Part shown: one piece after another, positions 44,450 through 53,837 of the stretch
Numbering within the stretch: position 1 is the stretch's first letter
How the letters are laid out: every line of letters begins with the position of its first letter
Assembly (NCBI GenBank): GCA_900545175.1
Contig: UQYF01000014.1
Span: 1 to 57,387 of the forward strand
From: an uncultured Eubacteriales bacterium
GTDB lineage: Bacteria; Bacillota; Clostridia; Lachnospirales; Lachnospiraceae
Direction: 5' to 3'
DNA length: 57,387 nt
Translations under genes and position numbers: made by a program
The notes under the pieces: generated by a model
What the model saw: the letters and a program-made list of their open reading frames with translations, nothing else
What the model was told of the DNA's origin: nothing
The model's database searches: none

Positions 44450-45691
44450 ATGAATAAAAGTAAGTTTATCTGGAATATGCTTGGCAGCGGTATATATTCG
44501 CTGGCGACAGTGATATTTGTCATGCTTGCTAAGCGTATTGTGGGCGAAGAGGCGGGAGCAAGGTTCTATATGGCTTTTACAACAGGACAGATGCTCCTCA
44601 CGATAGGATATTTTGAGATACGTCCGTTTCAGGTGACGGATGTAAGAGGGCAGTATAAGCCGGAGGAATACTTCGGTTTCAGAGTGTTAAGCAGCCTTGC
44701 AATGTTATTGTGCGGTGCCGGTGTAGGTGCCGTGTATGCGGCAAATGGCAAGGCGGACGGTGCAGGCTTCGGGCTGATTATGACATTATGCATTTTAAAG
44801 ATGTTTGATGGCATTGCAGATGTATTTGAAGGTGAATTCCAGCGGAATGACAGAATAGATATATCGGGAATGTCCATGGCGTTCAGGACAATGGCAGTAA
44901 TGGCGGTGTTTTCGTTAGCGGCATGGATTACCAAGAACATATATATCGCATCAATGGCAGCAGCGGTTACAGGCTTTATCGGGGTGTTATGTGTCGGGCT
45001 TGTATGGAGCAGAAAGTTTGAGAGATTGTCTGTGTCATTTGCAGCTGACAAGATGAAGTCGCTGTTTGGAAGTACGATTCTTCTTTTTATAGGCTCTGCA
45101 ATGTGTATGTGGCTGTGGAATGGCACGAAATATGTCGTAGAATGGACACTTACGGACAAGGAGACGCTGGTGTACGGAATAGTATTTATGCCGACCATGG
45201 TTATAAATCTTGGCAGCAGCTTTGTGTTCAAGCCGATGCTGACGACTCTTGCAAGGCATTATGAAAATGGCGAGGATAAAAAATTTGCCGGTCTTGTAGG
45301 AATACTTGTTGCAATAGCATGCGGGCTTACACTTGTGACATTTGCGGCGGGGGCATGGCTTGGAATACCGATTCTTTCATGGCTCTACGATATAGACCTT
45401 TCAGGCTACAAGACGGTTATGCTTGTGCTCATTGTGGCAGGCGGATTCAATGCGGTGAGTATGCTTTTTTACTATGCACTGACGGTTATGAGACTTCAAA
45501 AAGAGATTTTTGCGGGCTATACGATAACATTTGTTGTCTCGATAGTGCTTCCTGTAGTTATGGTAAAACAGATGGGAATTGTCGGAGCCGGATGGGCGTA
45601 CCTGATTGTGATGTCTGTTTTGACGGCGTTATTTGCCGGGATGCTCTATATATGCCTGTTAAGGAAAAGATACAGTGATAGAGCGGTATGA
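44450..45691 (+). CDS. Polysaccharide flippase-like membrane protein (MOP/Wzx type)
   Basis: A 413-residue protein with about 12 helices and a Wzx/oligosaccharide-flippase look (FIWNMLGSGIYSLATVIFVMLAKRIVG at the start; KDKETLVYGIVFMPTMVINLGSSFVFKP-like centre). It would move lipid-linked glycans across the membrane, but no glycosyltransferase genes are nearby, so the substrate is unknown. Two near starts exist, ATG 44444 and ATG 44450; the second has GGA at better spacing. Confidence 0.75.
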   Translation: MNKSKFIWNMLGSGIYSLATVIFVMLAKRIVGEEAGARFYMAFTTGQMLLTIGYFEIRPFQVTDVRGQYKPEEYFGFRVLSSLAMLLCGAGVGAVYAANGKADGAGFGLIMTLCILKMFDGIADVFEGEFQRNDRIDISGMSMAFRTMAVMAVFSLAAWITKNIYIASMAAAVTGFIGVLCVGLVWSRKFERLSVSFAADKMKSLFGSTILLFIGSAMCMWLWNGTKYVVEWTLTDKETLVYGIVFMPTMVINLGSSFVFKPMLTTLARHYENGEDKKFAGLVGILVAIACGLTLVTFAAGAWLGIPILSWLYDIDLSGYKTVMLVLIVAGGFNAVSMLFYYALTVMRLQKEIFAGYTITFVVSIVLPVVMVKQMGIVGAGWAYLIVMSVLTALFAGMLYICLLRKRYSDRAV

Positions 45692-45738
45692 AATAGTGAA
45701 TAGTATTGCGGATTATAAAATGCCGTAAAAAAGGAGGA

Positions 45739-45761
45739 GCCCTGATATATTATATCAGGGC
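45739..45761 (+). terminator. Terminator-like palindrome after the flippase gene
   Basis: GCCCTGATATA and TATATCAGGGC pair perfectly around one base. T-tracts are weak on the plus strand; CTCCTCCTTTTTT follows in the minus direction. Confidence 0.55.
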
Positions 45762-45975
45762 TTATTATGAAAAAAATTCTTAAGTACTTGTGTCCTTAAT
45801 CATTTATCTTTATGTCACTTATTATATTTGTGATAAGTGAAGAAAACGTGTTAATCCTGTGAAGGTTTATTTAAATATAAATGAACGAATTGTGAACACG
45901 GAATTTGTTAATTTACGTGTTGTATACTTTTCATCCTCCTGTAAAATGCCTGAAATTATATCTGAATAAAAGATA

Positions 45976-46497
45976 TCAGACTGTCTCAGGCTCCGGATAT
46001 TCGACTCCGAATGTGTCAACTGTTACCGATTCAATGCGCTGTTCCTCCATTGGGCGGTCACTCCAGTCGGTTGGTGTCTCGGCGATGGCATTGACAACAT
46101 CCTGTCCTTCGATGACTTTGCCGAATGCGGCATATGCACCGTCAAGATGAGGAGCTGCGGCATGCATGATGAAGAATTGTGAACCTGCTGAATCAGGATC
46201 CATTGCTCTTGCCATAGAAAGAACACCCGGTGTGTGCTTTAAGCTGTTCTCAAAACCATTCTGTGAGAATTCACCCTTTATAGAATAGCCGGGACCGCCC
46301 ATTCCGGTTCCTTCTGGGCAGCCTCCCTGAATCATGAATCCGCTTATGATGCGGTGGAAGATAAGTCCGTCATAAAAACCCTTGTTGACAAGGCTTATGA
46401 AGTTGTTGACAGTGTTAGGTGCTGTCTCAGGGTAGAGCTCAGCCTTGATTGTGCCGCGTCCTGCGACTGTAAATGTAACTATTGGATTCTGTGCCAT
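45976..46497 (-). CDS. Cyclophilin-type peptidyl-prolyl isomerase
   Basis: A 173-residue cytosolic PPIase. Family motifs are TIKAELYPETAPNTVNNFI, the active-site FHRIISGFMIQGGCPEGTGMGGPGY (Arg and Gln visible), GVLSMARAMDPDSAGSQFFI and AAFGKVIEGQDVVNAI. Length is typical. It assists protein folding. AAGGAATATTAC precedes ATG 46497. It is divergent from the acetyltransferase gene. Confidence 0.95.
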   Translation of the reverse strand: MAQNPIVTFTVAGRGTIKAELYPETAPNTVNNFISLVNKGFYDGLIFHRIISGFMIQGGCPEGTGMGGPGYSIKGEFSQNGFENSLKHTPGVLSMARAMDPDSAGSQFFIMHAAAPHLDGAYAAFGKVIEGQDVVNAIAETPTDWSDRPMEEQRIESVTVDTFGVEYPEPETV

Positions 46498-46594
46498 TGT
46501 AATATTCCTTTCTGCGATTTATCATAATGGTGTCAGTGTAAAAGCTTCCGACACTTATGTGTCTTATTATAACTTTTCAGAGGTGTTTTAGTCA

Positions 46595-47524
46595 ATGGAC
46601 AAGTCAAAGGATAGCATTCATTTGTTTGATACGGTTATTTTAATTCTTAACAGAACGAATGAGGATGTAAAAAAATATATTGAAGCTTCACTTGATGAGG
46701 GACTTAAGGTGGAGCTGTTTGTGAGAGAAGACAGTGAAAAAAAGGAAAACAGAGATGCGGATATAGACGCTTTGGTAAAACACAAGCTGAGTGAATGTGT
46801 GAGCTGTGCGGAGGGGCTTCTTGTGATAACTGATGATGATTTAGCGGCATGTGTGCTGGATAAAAAGGGTGTGGCAGTTGTCGGTTATCGTGCGCCGGGC
46901 TGTGAATACAAGGGCTTTTTTACGAAGTATGTTGTGGAGGAGCTTCCTATGGTGGAAGACGATTATTTTAACCTTGTATATATGAGAGCAAGGCATATTC
47001 CGGTGGTCATAGCACAGACAGAGAGGACAGTTATAAGGGAAATGACGGAGAATGACCTTATGGCAATGTATGAGCTGTATGCCGACCCGGCTGTGGCAGA
47101 GTGGACGGAGCCGTTGTATGAGTATGACGAGGAGCTTGAATTTACTAGAGCATATATAGAGAATATGTATGTTTTTTACGGATATGGCATGTGGCTTGTC
47201 TTTGACAGGAAAAGCGGCGAGCTGATAGGGAGAGCAGGTCTTAGCAACCGTGAGATAGACGGAAATCCATGCTGTGAGCTGGGATACATTATAAAAGGAG
47301 ACAGACAGAGACAGGGCTTAGGCTATGAAGTGGGCAGTGCTGTTACAGAATATGCCTTTCATGAGCTTGGCATGAGCAGTCTTTGGCTGTGTACCGAGAA
47401 GGATAATGTGGCATCAATCGCACTTGCAAAGAAGCTTGGCTTCAGCTTGTGGGGAAGCAGCGTATGTAATACTGGACGAGGAGAAGAAAAAGAGTGTTAT
47501 ATATACAAAAAAAGTCCGATTTAA
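46595..47524 (+). CDS. GNAT acetyltransferase with an extra N-terminal domain
   Basis: Residues about 150-309 are a RimJ/RimL-like N-acetyltransferase (VIREMTENDLMAMYELYADPAVAEWTE; ELGYIIKGDRQRQGLGYEVGSAVTEYAF with the acetyl-CoA loop; NVASIALAKKLGF). Residues 1-140 form an alpha/beta domain (DTVILILNRTNEDVKKYIEASLDEG; GLLVITDDDLAACVLDKKGVAVVGY) that resembles a HAD-like or Rossmann fold without visible catalytic residues. ATG 46595 follows AGAGGTG. The substrate is unknown. Confidence 0.85.
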   Translation: MDKSKDSIHLFDTVILILNRTNEDVKKYIEASLDEGLKVELFVREDSEKKENRDADIDALVKHKLSECVSCAEGLLVITDDDLAACVLDKKGVAVVGYRAPGCEYKGFFTKYVVEELPMVEDDYFNLVYMRARHIPVVIAQTERTVIREMTENDLMAMYELYADPAVAEWTEPLYEYDEELEFTRAYIENMYVFYGYGMWLVFDRKSGELIGRAGLSNREIDGNPCCELGYIIKGDRQRQGLGYEVGSAVTEYAFHELGMSSLWLCTEKDNVASIALAKKLGFSLWGSSVCNTGRGEEKECYIYKKSPI

Positions 47525-47542
47525 CTTAAAAACCGGACTTTT
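47507..47542. terminator. Convergent terminator at the GNAT gene end
   Basis: AAAAAAGTCCG and CGGACTTTT pair around a 16-nt loop, overlapping the last codons of the acetyltransferase gene and facing the minus-strand gene. Confidence 0.55.
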
Positions 47543-47553
47543 AAGGGCTGTGG

Positions 47554-48261
47554 CTATTCTTCGTAGTCAATTATATGCTCAAGAAATGTTATGCAGTTCT
47601 GAGGATTTGGAGCGTTTGCGACAACAGAGAATATCGGATTCTCATTTCCGAATATGAGAACATCCGTGATGTATGGAAGTCCTCCAAGGTCAATGCCGAG
47701 AGCTTTTTTCTCCCCGGTCTCGCCGTCAACGTAGTATACAAGGCGGTCTTTGACTTTGTCTAACAGCTCATCCGGAAGAAACTGTGTAAAATCCACAAGA
47801 TATCCGGAGTTAGCCCATGTCTTTGTGAAAATATCATCTCCGATATAGCAGTCGCTGTTCTTTGCTACAATCATGACGCTTAGCTTCTGCATGGAAGCGT
47901 AGGATTCCTCAGTCACAAGGTCAGGATTAATCTGGTAATAGCCGTCAACGCTGACACGGTTTTCCTCGCCGTCAATGCCAAGCCACTGTGTGAGATTGCG
48001 GTCAAGAATTTTTGTTCCGTCTCTTAAGTCGATGGATACGCAGTTGACATATGTCACATACAGACTGGTGTTGTAGTTGTTGGCAAGCATCGAGCGCGTG
48101 ATGGATATAACTGCGGCAACGATAGCTATGATTGATATTATGGGAACCTTGTAGTAGTCCCAGATGTAGGAGGCTTTTGCTTTAAAGCCTTTCTGGTTTT
48201 TGATTTTTTCTCTTTCTTTCTTTACGCGGACAGAAAACTTGTCTGTGAAGCCTGAAGCCAT
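47554..48261 (-). CDS. Single-span membrane protein of unknown function
   Basis: A 235-residue protein: basic cytoplasmic N-terminus (VKKEREKIKNQKGFKAKASY), one membrane helix (about 37-59), then an outside domain of about 170 residues (TWANSGYLVDFTQFLPDELLDKV; YYVDGETGEKKALGIDLGG). The outside part mildly resembles substrate-binding-like accessory proteins, but I cannot assign it. ATG 48261 has GGAG upstream. It is divergent from a yesL-type gene, a pairing that may be functional. Confidence 0.75.
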   Translation of the reverse strand: MASGFTDKFSVRVKKEREKIKNQKGFKAKASYIWDYYKVPIISIIAIVAAVISITRSMLANNYNTSLYVTYVNCVSIDLRDGTKILDRNLTQWLGIDGEENRVSVDGYYQINPDLVTEESYASMQKLSVMIVAKNSDCYIGDDIFTKTWANSGYLVDFTQFLPDELLDKVKDRLVYYVDGETGEKKALGIDLGGLPYITDVLIFGNENPIFSVVANAPNPQNCITFLEHIIDYEE

Positions 48262-48466
48262 ATGATTATCTCCATTCCTGCTTTGCAGCTTAGCATTAGA
48301 TATTTTGTATATAAAGCATAAATATTTAAAGATTATAACATAAGAAAAAATGTTTGTAAGTGCTTTTATGAAAATTTAATAATGATTAATTTGCTTTTTA
48401 CATAGCCATACAGTATAATGTTTTTTAGGCTTTTTTGCCGGATTTTATTACAAAGTGAGGTAGAAC

Positions 48467-49330
48467 ATGAGCAGGATTTTTGATGCGGATAATGCCTTTT
48501 TCCGCTTTATGAGCAGGGTGGCAGATGCACTTATACTGAATTTATTCTTTTTAATTACGTCTATTCCGATAGTTACTATAGGAGCTTCCTACACTGCGAT
48601 GTATTATTATTGCACTAAGGCGGTAGGCAATGAGGAAGGATATCTTTGGAAGAGCTACTGGAAGTCATTTAAGACTAATTTTGTACAGGGCTTTTTGATG
48701 GAACTGTTTTTTGTGGTGGTAGGTGTTATATTGTATGTTGACCTCAAATACCTTTATGGAAATGCATTTAACGGCGGCGGCTTTGGCTGGAGACTGTTAT
48801 TCTTTATAGTAGTAGGTATGGCTATTCTTGCTGCAGTTACATTCCTGTATGCGTTTCCGCTCCTTTCAAGATTCGACAATACGACATTCCATATTATAAG
48901 AAATGCAGCATTCATGTCTTTGCGTCATCTTCCTCAGACAGTTCCGCTTATTCTTATATTCGGACTTGCAGCCTTTATCGGATGGGCAATGTTCCCTGTA
49001 TCGATATTCTTTATAGTTGGTGCATGGGTATATGTAAGCTCCATATTCTTCTACAAGATACTTGACCGTTACATGCCAAAGGATGAGCGTTATGACGAGG
49101 ATTATTATCTTGGAGCCGAAGATAACAGTGCGGACGGTGTTTTAAATGCGGATACATTAGCAGGTAGTGTGGCAGCAGGAGATGAGACAGCCTCAGATAC
49201 GGATACAGAGAAGGATGCTGTTTTAAGTGATAATGGTTCTGATGAGCAGGCAGGTGGTTATGCCGACAGTAAGGCAGTAGTGCTTGAGAAAGCCTCGGAG
49301 GAAGACGATAAGCATTCAGATGACAATTAA
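48467..49330 (+). CDS. YesL-like (DUF624) membrane protein
   Basis: A 287-residue protein with about five helices. The N-terminus (FFRFMSRVADALILNLFFLITSIPIVTIGASYTAMYY) is the hallmark of the DUF624/YesL family, often found beside sugar ABC transporters, though none is adjacent here. The last 70 residues are strongly acidic (EDNSADGVLNADTLAGS..., EDDKHSDDN), an unusual tail for the family. ATG 48467 follows a GAGGTAGA site. Confidence 0.88.
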   Translation: MSRIFDADNAFFRFMSRVADALILNLFFLITSIPIVTIGASYTAMYYYCTKAVGNEEGYLWKSYWKSFKTNFVQGFLMELFFVVVGVILYVDLKYLYGNAFNGGGFGWRLLFFIVVGMAILAAVTFLYAFPLLSRFDNTTFHIIRNAAFMSLRHLPQTVPLILIFGLAAFIGWAMFPVSIFFIVGAWVYVSSIFFYKILDRYMPKDERYDEDYYLGAEDNSADGVLNADTLAGSVAAGDETASDTDTEKDAVLSDNGSDEQAGGYADSKAVVLEKASEEDDKHSDDN

Positions 49331-49379
49331 GCTTTACAGAGCAGTGATTAAAAAAATATAAAAAACATAAATTTTCGTG

Positions 49380-49458
49380 TTGACAATAAAATGCTTAGGT
49401 GATATACTCCATCACATCAAGCAAAGGCGCTTTGGGTTGAACCCAAGGTGCCTTTTTT
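49380..49458 (+). promoter_or_regulatory. amt promoter directly followed by an intrinsic terminator
   Basis: A near-consensus promoter: TTGACA (49380-49385), 17-bp spacer, TATACT (49403-49408). Only about ten bases after the expected transcription start, a stem of up to about 13 bp begins (AAGGCGCTTTGGG with CCCAAGGTGCCTT, two G-T pairs) and ends in TTTTTT (49453-49458). The gene starts at 49522. Transcription must pass this terminator to reach amt, so it is a likely attenuator. Confidence 0.7.
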
Positions 49459-49521
49459 CGTTGCAGATTCACACCGGTTACTGCATGCGGAAAATTCATT
49501 TGCAGAATGGAGGAAGAGTGT

Positions 49522-51297
49522 ATGGAAGAAGTATTAAGTGAATTATATGGCGTGTGGTTCCTAATCGGTGCTGCACTGGTGTTCTGGATGCAGGCAGGTT
49601 TCGCAATGGTCGAGACAGGTTTTACCAGGGCAAAGAATGCCGGAAACATTCTTATGAAAAATCTTATGGATTTCTGTATAGGTACAGTTGTATTCATTCT
49701 CATCGGCTTCAGTCTTCTCTTGGGCGAGGATTTGGTCGGACTTATCGGAAAGCCGGGATTTGATATCTTTACATCATATGAGAATTTTGACTGGTCCAAT
49801 TTTGTATTTAACCTTGTATTCTGTGCGACAACAGCGACAATCGTATCGGGAGCAATGGCAGAGAGAACGAAGTTCCTTTCGTACTGTGTATATTCGGCAG
49901 TAATATCCGCACTCATATATCCTATTGAAGCGCATTGGGTATGGGGCGGCGGCTGGCTTGCCAAGATGGGCTTCCATGATTTCGCAGGTTCGACATGTAT
50001 TCACATGGTAGGTGGTACAGCGGCAATAATCGGTGCGAAGATTCTTGGACCTCGTATTGGCAAGTTTACTAAGAATGAAAAGGGTGAGATTGTCAAGGTT
50101 AATGCTTTTCCGGGACACAATCTTCCTATCGGCGCACTTGGCGTATTCATCCTATGGCTTGGCTGGTATGGATTTAACGGTGTGGCTGCTACATCGGTTG
50201 CAGAGCTTGGCTCAATATTCGTCACAACAACGATTGCTCCGGCTATTGCGACAGTTGTATGTATGATTTTTACATGGGTTAAATATGGCAAGCCGGATGT
50301 ATCGATGTGTCTTAATGCTTCACTTGCCGGTCTTGTAGCAGTCACGGCGGGGTGTGATGTTACGGATGCACTTGGAGCAATAATAATCGGTGCTGTATCA
50401 GGTGTCTTGGTTGTATTCGGTGTATGGCTTCTCGACTACAAGTTACATATTGATGACCCGGTAGGAGCTGTAGCGGTTCACTTCTTAAATGGTATCTGGG
50501 GTACAATCGCAGTAGGACTTTTTGCGACAGACACGGCTCCGGCTTTTGCAAGAGGCTTTGGAGACGGTGTGAACTTTGGTGCTAACCAGATTGCAGGAAA
50601 AGGACTTTTCTATGGCGGCGGCTTTAGCCAGCTTGGACTTCAGCTTCTTGGAATGATAGCAATTCTTGCATTTGCAGGAGTGACAATTACGATTACTTTC
50701 CTTATTATAAAGGCAACTATAGGACTTCGTGTTTCTGAGGAGGAGGAAATCCTCGGACTTGATGCTACAGAGCATGGTCTTCCATCAGCTTACGCAGGCT
50801 TCAGCCTTATGGATATATCCAACACAATGACTATGGAAGCTAACGAGAATACAGACCTTGGTGTCAGCGACTATGACAAAGCTTCCGATACACAGAAGGC
50901 AGCAGCAGTCAAGGTTGTGGCTCCGGCAGCAGCGGCGGATACGGGAATTTACAAAGTATCCATTATTACCAAGCTTGCAAGCTTCGAGAAGCTTAAGAAA
51001 GCGCTCAACGACCTTGGTGTTACAGGTATGACAATGACACAGGTTATGGGCTGTGGTATCCAAAAGGGTGCTGGGGAGATGTATCGTGGAGCTGAGATTG
51101 ACGCTACACTTCTTCCAAAGGTTAAGATAGAGGTCGTTGTAAGCAAGATTCCTGTTGCATCGGTTATTGAGACAACCAAGAAGGCACTTTACACAGGACA
51201 CATTGGTGACGGTAAGATTTTCGTATACAATGTAGACCAGGTTGTCAAGGTTCGTACAGGCGAGGAAGGCTTTGCAGCACTTCAGGATGTCGAATAA
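49522..51297 (+). CDS. amt: Ammonium transporter fused to a PII signalling domain
   Basis: 591 residues. Residues 1-410 are a full Amt channel with 11 helices: VWFLIGAALVFWMQAGFAMVE at the start, DFAGSTCIHMVGG, LGWYGFNG and GAVAVHFLNGIWGT with the conserved pore histidines. After a linker, residues about 478-591 are a GlnB/PII domain (KVSIITKLASFEKLKKALND; GCGIQKGAGEMYRGAE; LPKVKIEVVVS; TGHIGDGKIFVY). In the T-loop the uridylylated tyrosine (Tyr51 of E. coli GlnB) is replaced by Ile, so control should be by ligand only. ATG 49522 follows GGAGG; ATG 49507 lies in front of that site. It probably senses nitrogen state and gates its own channel. Confidence 0.95.
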   Translation: MEEVLSELYGVWFLIGAALVFWMQAGFAMVETGFTRAKNAGNILMKNLMDFCIGTVVFILIGFSLLLGEDLVGLIGKPGFDIFTSYENFDWSNFVFNLVFCATTATIVSGAMAERTKFLSYCVYSAVISALIYPIEAHWVWGGGWLAKMGFHDFAGSTCIHMVGGTAAIIGAKILGPRIGKFTKNEKGEIVKVNAFPGHNLPIGALGVFILWLGWYGFNGVAATSVAELGSIFVTTTIAPAIATVVCMIFTWVKYGKPDVSMCLNASLAGLVAVTAGCDVTDALGAIIIGAVSGVLVVFGVWLLDYKLHIDDPVGAVAVHFLNGIWGTIAVGLFATDTAPAFARGFGDGVNFGANQIAGKGLFYGGGFSQLGLQLLGMIAILAFAGVTITITFLIIKATIGLRVSEEEEILGLDATEHGLPSAYAGFSLMDISNTMTMEANENTDLGVSDYDKASDTQKAAAVKVVAPAAAADTGIYKVSIITKLASFEKLKKALNDLGVTGMTMTQVMGCGIQKGAGEMYRGAEIDATLLPKVKIEVVVSKIPVASVIETTKKALYTGHIGDGKIFVYNVDQVVKVRTGEEGFAALQDVE

Positions 51298-51354
51298 AAA
51301 CGCTTCATAAACCGGATATCCGGTTTGACAATACTCCTTTAAAGATATGTGATA

Positions 51355-51400
51355 AAAAAATAAGACCGTTCACATTAATGTGTGAACGGTCTTATTTTTT
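51355..51400. terminator. Bidirectional terminator after amt
   Basis: A perfect 20-bp stem from AAAAAATAAGACC to GGTCTTATTTTTT around loop TTAATG. A separate 18-bp palindrome (AAACCGGATATCCGGTTT) lies at 51309-51326. Confidence 0.9.
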
Positions 51401-51502
51401 ATAGGATTCAGGTATCGAAACATGCATTGTAAACATGATTGTTTATAGCATGTTTTGACACCTGAAACATAATTATACAAAAAGGAAGGCACATTAAAGG
51501 TG

Positions 51503-52078
51503 CTATTTGCCTGCTTTCTTCGGCATGTATATCTTCTGGTATGCGTGGTAGAGTGTAATGCAGTAATAGCAGCACAGGATAAATGCTATAGCAGTAGCTA
51601 TTCCCGGAATTGGCTGCTTAAGCTTCACGGCACACAGAAAACGGACAACCATTATAATTCCAAGTAAAATCCATGGAGTGTTAAGTCCAAGCTTTACAAA
51701 ATTAATCTTGGCTTTTTTGGCATCAAGCATGACACCTTCAGTAAAATAATGCGTAGTGTATATATAATATATTGTAGTGATACCCATTGAGACAAAACGT
51801 ACGGCTGTCTTTGTCGGAATTATGAATATGCCAAGCTCAGGAACAAATGACGCAAGAACCATTAATACATAAAACACGGTGAGCTTTTTTACAGATTTAT
51901 ATGCAGTCTTGAAATGGTTATTTTCATCGTGGATAAAAACTTTTACTCCGAGAAGCATGAGGATTACGGATACAAGTCCTGTAAATGGGATAAGATAATC
52001 AATGATATAGAGTGCAAAGGCTGCTATAACATATTTGATAGCAAGGTCTTTGTCAGGGTGTAGATATTTGTCTGCCAT
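51503..52078 (-). CDS. Multi-span membrane protein of unknown function
   Basis: A 191-residue protein with about five or six helices, start MADKYLHPDKDLAIKYVIAAF and basic end MPKKAGK. No motif recognised. ATG 52078 is preceded by AGAGAGGCC. It is divergent from the peptide transporter operon and convergent with amt. Confidence 0.7.
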   Translation of the reverse strand: MADKYLHPDKDLAIKYVIAAFALYIIDYLIPFTGLVSVILMLLGVKVFIHDENNHFKTAYKSVKKLTVFYVLMVLASFVPELGIFIIPTKTAVRFVSMGITTIYYIYTTHYFTEGVMLDAKKAKINFVKLGLNTPWILLGIIMVVRFLCAVKLKQPIPGIATAIAFILCCYYCITLYHAYQKIYMPKKAGK

Positions 52079-52213
52079 GTGGCGGCCTCTCTTTCTGTGG
52101 TTTTGTGAAAGCTGTGGTGGTTATGATATTTCTGATATAGTCATAGGTAACAGCCTTTTAGCAGTATATCACATATTCATATAAATGTATAATTAAAAAA
52201 ACATTAAAAGCTA

Positions 52214-52242
52214 TTGCATAAATTCGGTATATTGTATACAAT
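52214..52242 (+). promoter_or_regulatory. Putative promoter of the peptide ABC transporter operon
   Basis: TTGCAT (52214-52219) and TACAAT (52237-52242) have a 17-bp spacer, 45 bp ahead of the first gene. Confidence 0.5.
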
Positions 52243-52286
52243 AAAAAAACGGAAAACCTAATATTATTTCAGAAGGAGAATATCAC

Positions 52287-53828
52287 ATGAAGAAGAATTT
52301 TTTAAAGAGACTTAGTCTCGCATGTGTGGTAGTAATGGTACTTTCTGCTGCACTGACAGGATGCTCAGGTGGCAAGAAGGGAGATAATCCTTCGGATAGT
52401 GTTTCCGAGACTACCGGAGCAGCAGTTGCCGGTGGTGAGATTGTTGTAGGAATACAGCAGGATATCGATAGTCTTGACCCACATTTAGCAGTAGCGGCAG
52501 GAACAGATGAGATATTGTTTAACATTTTCGAAGGACTCGTCATCCCTGATGAGAATGGAAATGTTATACCTGCGGTAGCAAAAGGGTATACCATATCCGA
52601 TGATGGACTTACCTATACCTTCAAGCTGAGGGACGGAATTAAGTTCTCTGATGGTACACTAGTGACTGCCGAGGATGTAAAATATTCTATAGAAAGATGT
52701 GCAGGTCTTCTTGATGGAACACCTCTTGTAAAGGCACTTTCTATTGTTTCAAGCGTTGAAATTGTGGACCAGGCAACTATCAATATCGTACTCTCGGAGG
52801 CTAATTCGGAGATTATTTACTACCTTACGGCAGACATTATTCCGGCATCCTCAAGCGAAACAGGCGAGATTATAGGAACCGGTCCTTTTAAGTTGGATTC
52901 ATATGTTCCACAGGAAGGCATAATACTTTCAAGAAATGAGTATTATTGGCAGGAGGGACTTCCATATCTTGACAAGGTTACATTCAAGATTGTTGCAAGC
53001 GCTGAATCAGCAATGATGGAGCTTCAGGCAGGAAGCATCGATATATATCCGTATCTTACGGATGACCAGGCTAATGAGCTTTCATCAACATTCGATATAA
53101 AGAGCAATGGCTCTAATGTTGTACAGGGACTTTACCTTAACAATGCAGCTGCACCGTTTGATGATGTTCGTGTAAGACAGGCATTGTCTTATGCGATTGA
53201 CAGGGATGCAATCAATGAACTTATTTTTGGCGGACGCGGTACTGTTATAGGCACAAGCATGGTGCCGGGCTATGACTGCTACGTGGATACAGGTTATGAG
53301 CACGATGTTAAAAAGGCCAAGGAGCTTCTTACAGAGGCAGGATATCCTGATGGCTTTACTATGGAGATAACGGTTCCGTCTAACTATCAGATGCATGTTG
53401 ACACTGCACAGGTAATCGTTGAGCAGTTAAAGGAAGCAGGAATCACAGCCACGATAAAGAAGGTAGATTGGTCTACATGGCTTGAGGATGTATATAAGGG
53501 AAGAAATTTTGAGACTACAGTATGTGGAATAGCAGGTTCTCTTACACCGAGCTATCTTCTTGTAAGATATCAGTCTACAGCTAAGAATAATTTTGTAGGC
53601 TATACCAATGAAAATTTTGACACTTTATATAAGAAGATATCAACATCACTTGACAGTGAGGAGATTACAGAAGGCTACAGACAGTTACAGACTATGTTAC
53701 ATGAAGATGCGGCATCGGTTTACACGGTTGTGCCGCCTGTGCTCATAGCAATGAATAAAAAAATAGCAGGCTACAGATTCTATCCTATTTATGTACAGGA
53801 TATGAAATATGTGTACTGGACGGAGTAA
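52287..53828 (+). CDS. Oligopeptide/dipeptide ABC transporter, substrate-binding lipoprotein
   Basis: A 513-residue family-5 solute-binding protein. The signal peptide ends in the lipobox LTGC (Cys26). SIDSLDPHLA-like start, DGLTYTFKLRDGIKFSDGTLVTAEDVKYSIER and VRQALSYAIDRDAINELIFGGRGT are family hallmarks. It captures peptides outside the cell for the permease encoded downstream. AGAAGGAG precedes ATG 52287. It is first in a five-gene operon; nickel or other ligands remain possible. Confidence 0.93.
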   Translation: MKKNFLKRLSLACVVVMVLSAALTGCSGGKKGDNPSDSVSETTGAAVAGGEIVVGIQQDIDSLDPHLAVAAGTDEILFNIFEGLVIPDENGNVIPAVAKGYTISDDGLTYTFKLRDGIKFSDGTLVTAEDVKYSIERCAGLLDGTPLVKALSIVSSVEIVDQATINIVLSEANSEIIYYLTADIIPASSSETGEIIGTGPFKLDSYVPQEGIILSRNEYYWQEGLPYLDKVTFKIVASAESAMMELQAGSIDIYPYLTDDQANELSSTFDIKSNGSNVVQGLYLNNAAAPFDDVRVRQALSYAIDRDAINELIFGGRGTVIGTSMVPGYDCYVDTGYEHDVKKAKELLTEAGYPDGFTMEITVPSNYQMHVDTAQVIVEQLKEAGITATIKKVDWSTWLEDVYKGRNFETTVCGIAGSLTPSYLLVRYQSTAKNNFVGYTNENFDTLYKKISTSLDSEEITEGYRQLQTMLHEDAASVYTVVPPVLIAMNKKIAGYRFYPIYVQDMKYVYWTE

Positions 53829-53837
53829 ATAAATAAC

